A stretch of DNA of 5,705 bases from an uncultured Clostridia bacterium. Its GTDB lineage: Bacteria; Bacillota; Clostridia; Oscillospirales; CAG-272. Under the pieces are notes generated by a model. That model searched no databases and was not told the origin of the DNA. It was given only the letters and a program-made list of their open reading frames with translations. A program made the translations under genes and the position numbers. Shown here piece after piece: positions 4,281 through 5,705 of the stretch (positions within the stretch are counted from its first letter, which is position 1; the number at the start of each line of letters is the position of its first letter). The stretch covers positions 1 through 5,705 of the forward strand of contig CANQXN010000112.1 of NCBI GenBank assembly GCA_947627815.1, read 5' to 3'.

Positions 4281-5705
4281 TCAGCCCCTTTCTTCCAATG
4301 TTACTGTGCAAACACCGGAAACGAAGGTAAAGCCGTTCTCCGGTCTATTGGTAAAATTCACTCGACCGTTCAGTGTCAGCCACGCTTTGACCGACTCTTC
4401 GCGGGCAAGCTCTACCGGGCCGTCCACCGCGCTTACCTTGTCGTCTTGGACGAAATTGCCCTCAATTTCATCGTAACCCGCGTTTGCGCTGTAGGAGAAG
4501 GAAGCGGCGACAGTGACCCCGCCGTTGTTGGAAACAGAGACATAGTTCTGTTCGTCCGCCGGCGTGAAGGTAGCACCGACATATTGGTGTTCGTCCGCCT
4601 CCCAGTTGATGTCGCTGACATGAAAGCTCAGGTTGCCCCATTCAATCTCGACCGAAACAACCTCGGTGTCGGAGATCCAGTGAGCATACAGCGTTCTGTC
4701 GCCGACCGTGTTAACAACGGTGGACTCGGTAACAAGATCGCCTTCCCCGTCTCCCGGCAAAGTATACCAACCGAGGAACTTATATCCGTCGCGGATCGGG
4801 ATGGGAAGCGCCACATAGGCGCCTTCTTTGCCTTCCATGCCCCCCTCTGCTTTGGGATCGAAATAATAGGTGCTGTCATACTGGATATGGCGTTTTTCCT
4901 GGTCGGTGGAGATGGAGGCATCCGAGGCGTTGACATTGAAGGTGACTTCATAGACATCCGCCGTGTAATGCACATAGATGACAAGACCGTTTTCCGCATC
5001 CGAAGCGCTCGCCGTACCCTCCACAACAGCCTGATCCGGCGTGTAGCCGGTAACGCTCGGCGAGGTCACATGATAAGCAGTGCCGTCGGAGATAACCTGA
5101 TTATAAGAGTCCGCGACCTCGGAGCCGTCGGCTTTGACATAGAAGATATGGAGATTGCCTTTGATCGGGTTGTAAACGACCGTGACATCAAGCGAACCGT
5201 AAATCGGATTGCCGTCGGAGTCGAAATCGCCTTCGGGCGGGATGAGCAGTTTGCCATAATTGACATCGTCTTCATCCATGACGCCGGAAACCGAAGTTTC
5301 CTCCGGGACATAGCCCGCAACCTCGGGCGAGGGAACCTGGAACGACAGCCCGTAAGGAACCAGCGCCGTATAGTCCGGTGCTCCCAGTGCTTCCAGTGAA
5401 TTGCCCTCATCGTCCACATAGTGTACGGTGAGTTTGTACACTTCGGGATAGAAAGTACCGAGCACGATGACATCGTAGTCCGGCATCTCGGTGATCGGCT
5501 TGCCGTCTTCGGAGTTCCAGTCCCAATAGAACATGTAGTGTTTCGGGGGCGTAAACGACATGGCGACATGGGTGTTATAGAACTCAAGTGTCGTAAGATC
5601 GGTGCCAGGGTCGATATTCTCAAGGGTATCGTGCTTCGTCTCGCCGCCGACGGCTTCCTGCCAGATAAAGCTCAAAGAGTGCGGAATGCGCTTTGCCGCG
5701 GCCGT
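4281..5705 (-). CDS. Large secreted repeat protein, MucBP/InlB type, 5' end outside the window
   Basis: The frame stays open to the right edge. The TTG at 5675 is probably internal, because ten sense codons precede it. Numbering from that TTG, residues ~40-76 look like the tail of an InlB-type repeat (F-Y-W-D-W, then M-P-D-Y-D-V). Two MucBP-like repeats follow at ~79-168 and ~171-237, each beginning with a (V/I)-x-Y-V-x-(D/A)-(E/D)-G pattern and containing a (S-P-x-V)-x-G-Y motif. The first carries an insert of about 20 residues. A Listeria-Bacteroides (InlB B) repeat occupies ~241-334, with DGYKFLGWYT and TLYAHW hallmarks. The last domain (~339-464) matches the core of the small secreted proteins: V-E-I-E-W-G-N-L-S-F, then W-x-A-D-E-H-Q-Y-V-G and YVSVSNNGG. 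MucBP and InlB repeats are known from adhesins of Gram-positive bacteria. The C-terminus has no LPxTG motif or membrane segment, so attachment would need a partner. It is the first gene of the visible cluster; the signal peptide should be upstream. Confidence 0.88.
   Translation of the reverse strand, partial: TAAAKRIPHSLSFIWQEAVGGETKHDTLENIDPGTDLTTLEFYNTHVAMSFTPPKHYMFYWDWNSEDGKPITEMPDYDVIVLGTFYPEVYKLTVHYVDDEGNSLEALGAPDYTALVPYGLSFQVPSPEVAGYVPEETSVSGVMDEDDVNYGKLLIPPEGDFDSDGNPIYGSLDVTVVYNPIKGNLHIFYVKADGSEVADSYNQVISDGTAYHVTSPSVTGYTPDQAVVEGTASASDAENGLVIYVHYTADVYEVTFNVNASDASISTDQEKRHIQYDSTYYFDPKAEGGMEGKEGAYVALPIPIRDGYKFLGWYTLPGDGEGDLVTESTVVNTVGDRTLYAHWISDTEVVSVEIEWGNLSFHVSDINWEADEHQYVGATFTPADEQNYVSVSNNGGVTVAASFSYSANAGYDEIEGNFVQDDKVSAVDGPVELAREESVKAWLTLNGRVNFTNRPENGFTFVSGVCTVTLEERG

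Noticed and set aside
4281..4400. Sortase sorting signal at the C-terminus of the large repeat protein
   Set aside because: The last residues form a beta strand ending in V-T-L-E-E-R-G, with no LPxTG motif, hydrophobic segment or basic tail.

Overview
The window looks like a surface-protein locus from a Gram-positive gut-type bacterium, probably a Clostridia-class Firmicute, possibly uncultured. The reasons are AGGAG-type ribosome binding sites before nearly every gene, a textbook sigma-A promoter, Lys-Lys type signal peptides, MucBP and InlB/Listeria-Bacteroides repeats, moderately GC-rich genes and AT-rich gaps. No species-specific marker is present, so the assignment is an inference.

All six or seven credible genes lie on the minus strand and read from right to left. 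From the right edge they are: (1) a large secreted or surface protein, truncated by the window edge, with two MucBP-like repeats, an InlB-like repeat and a C-terminal beta domain (4281-5705); (2) a 270-residue single-pass membrane protein with a GTG start only 7 bases downstream of gene 1 (3461-4273); (3-6) four tandem paralogous secreted proteins of 171-189 residues (2779-3300, 2197-2712, 1597-2166, 1033-1575); (7) a 169-residue single-pass membrane protein (362-871). A strong intrinsic terminator (300-337) ends the cluster.

Two relationships tie the locus together. The core domain of the four small proteins (W-x-x-L-x-F, then a W-x(5)-H-x-Y-x-G region and a V-T-N-H-S-N strand) is recognisable in the last ~125 residues of the large repeat protein. 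The ectodomain of the 270-residue membrane protein resembles that of the 169-residue protein at the other end. The simplest model is a surface assembly: a large repeat protein plus four interchangeable small subunits that share a module, with two membrane proteins that share an outward-facing domain. No sortase motif, sortase, enzyme or known secretion machine is visible, so the function is unknown.

The gaps hold several RNA or DNA structures. There is a GC-rich hairpin without a U-tract between gene 2 and the paralogue array. A 22-bp hairpin between gene 6 and gene 7 is fully paired only as plus-strand RNA and is followed there by a U-run, so it faces opposite to the genes. A weaker plus-favouring hairpin lies between two of the paralogues.

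The left ~230 bases belong to a separate unit. A near-consensus sigma-A promoter reads leftward out of the window, with a palindrome just downstream of its expected start site. A second copy of the same 15-base palindrome core lies 148 bp away, as expected for a dedicated repressor operator pair.
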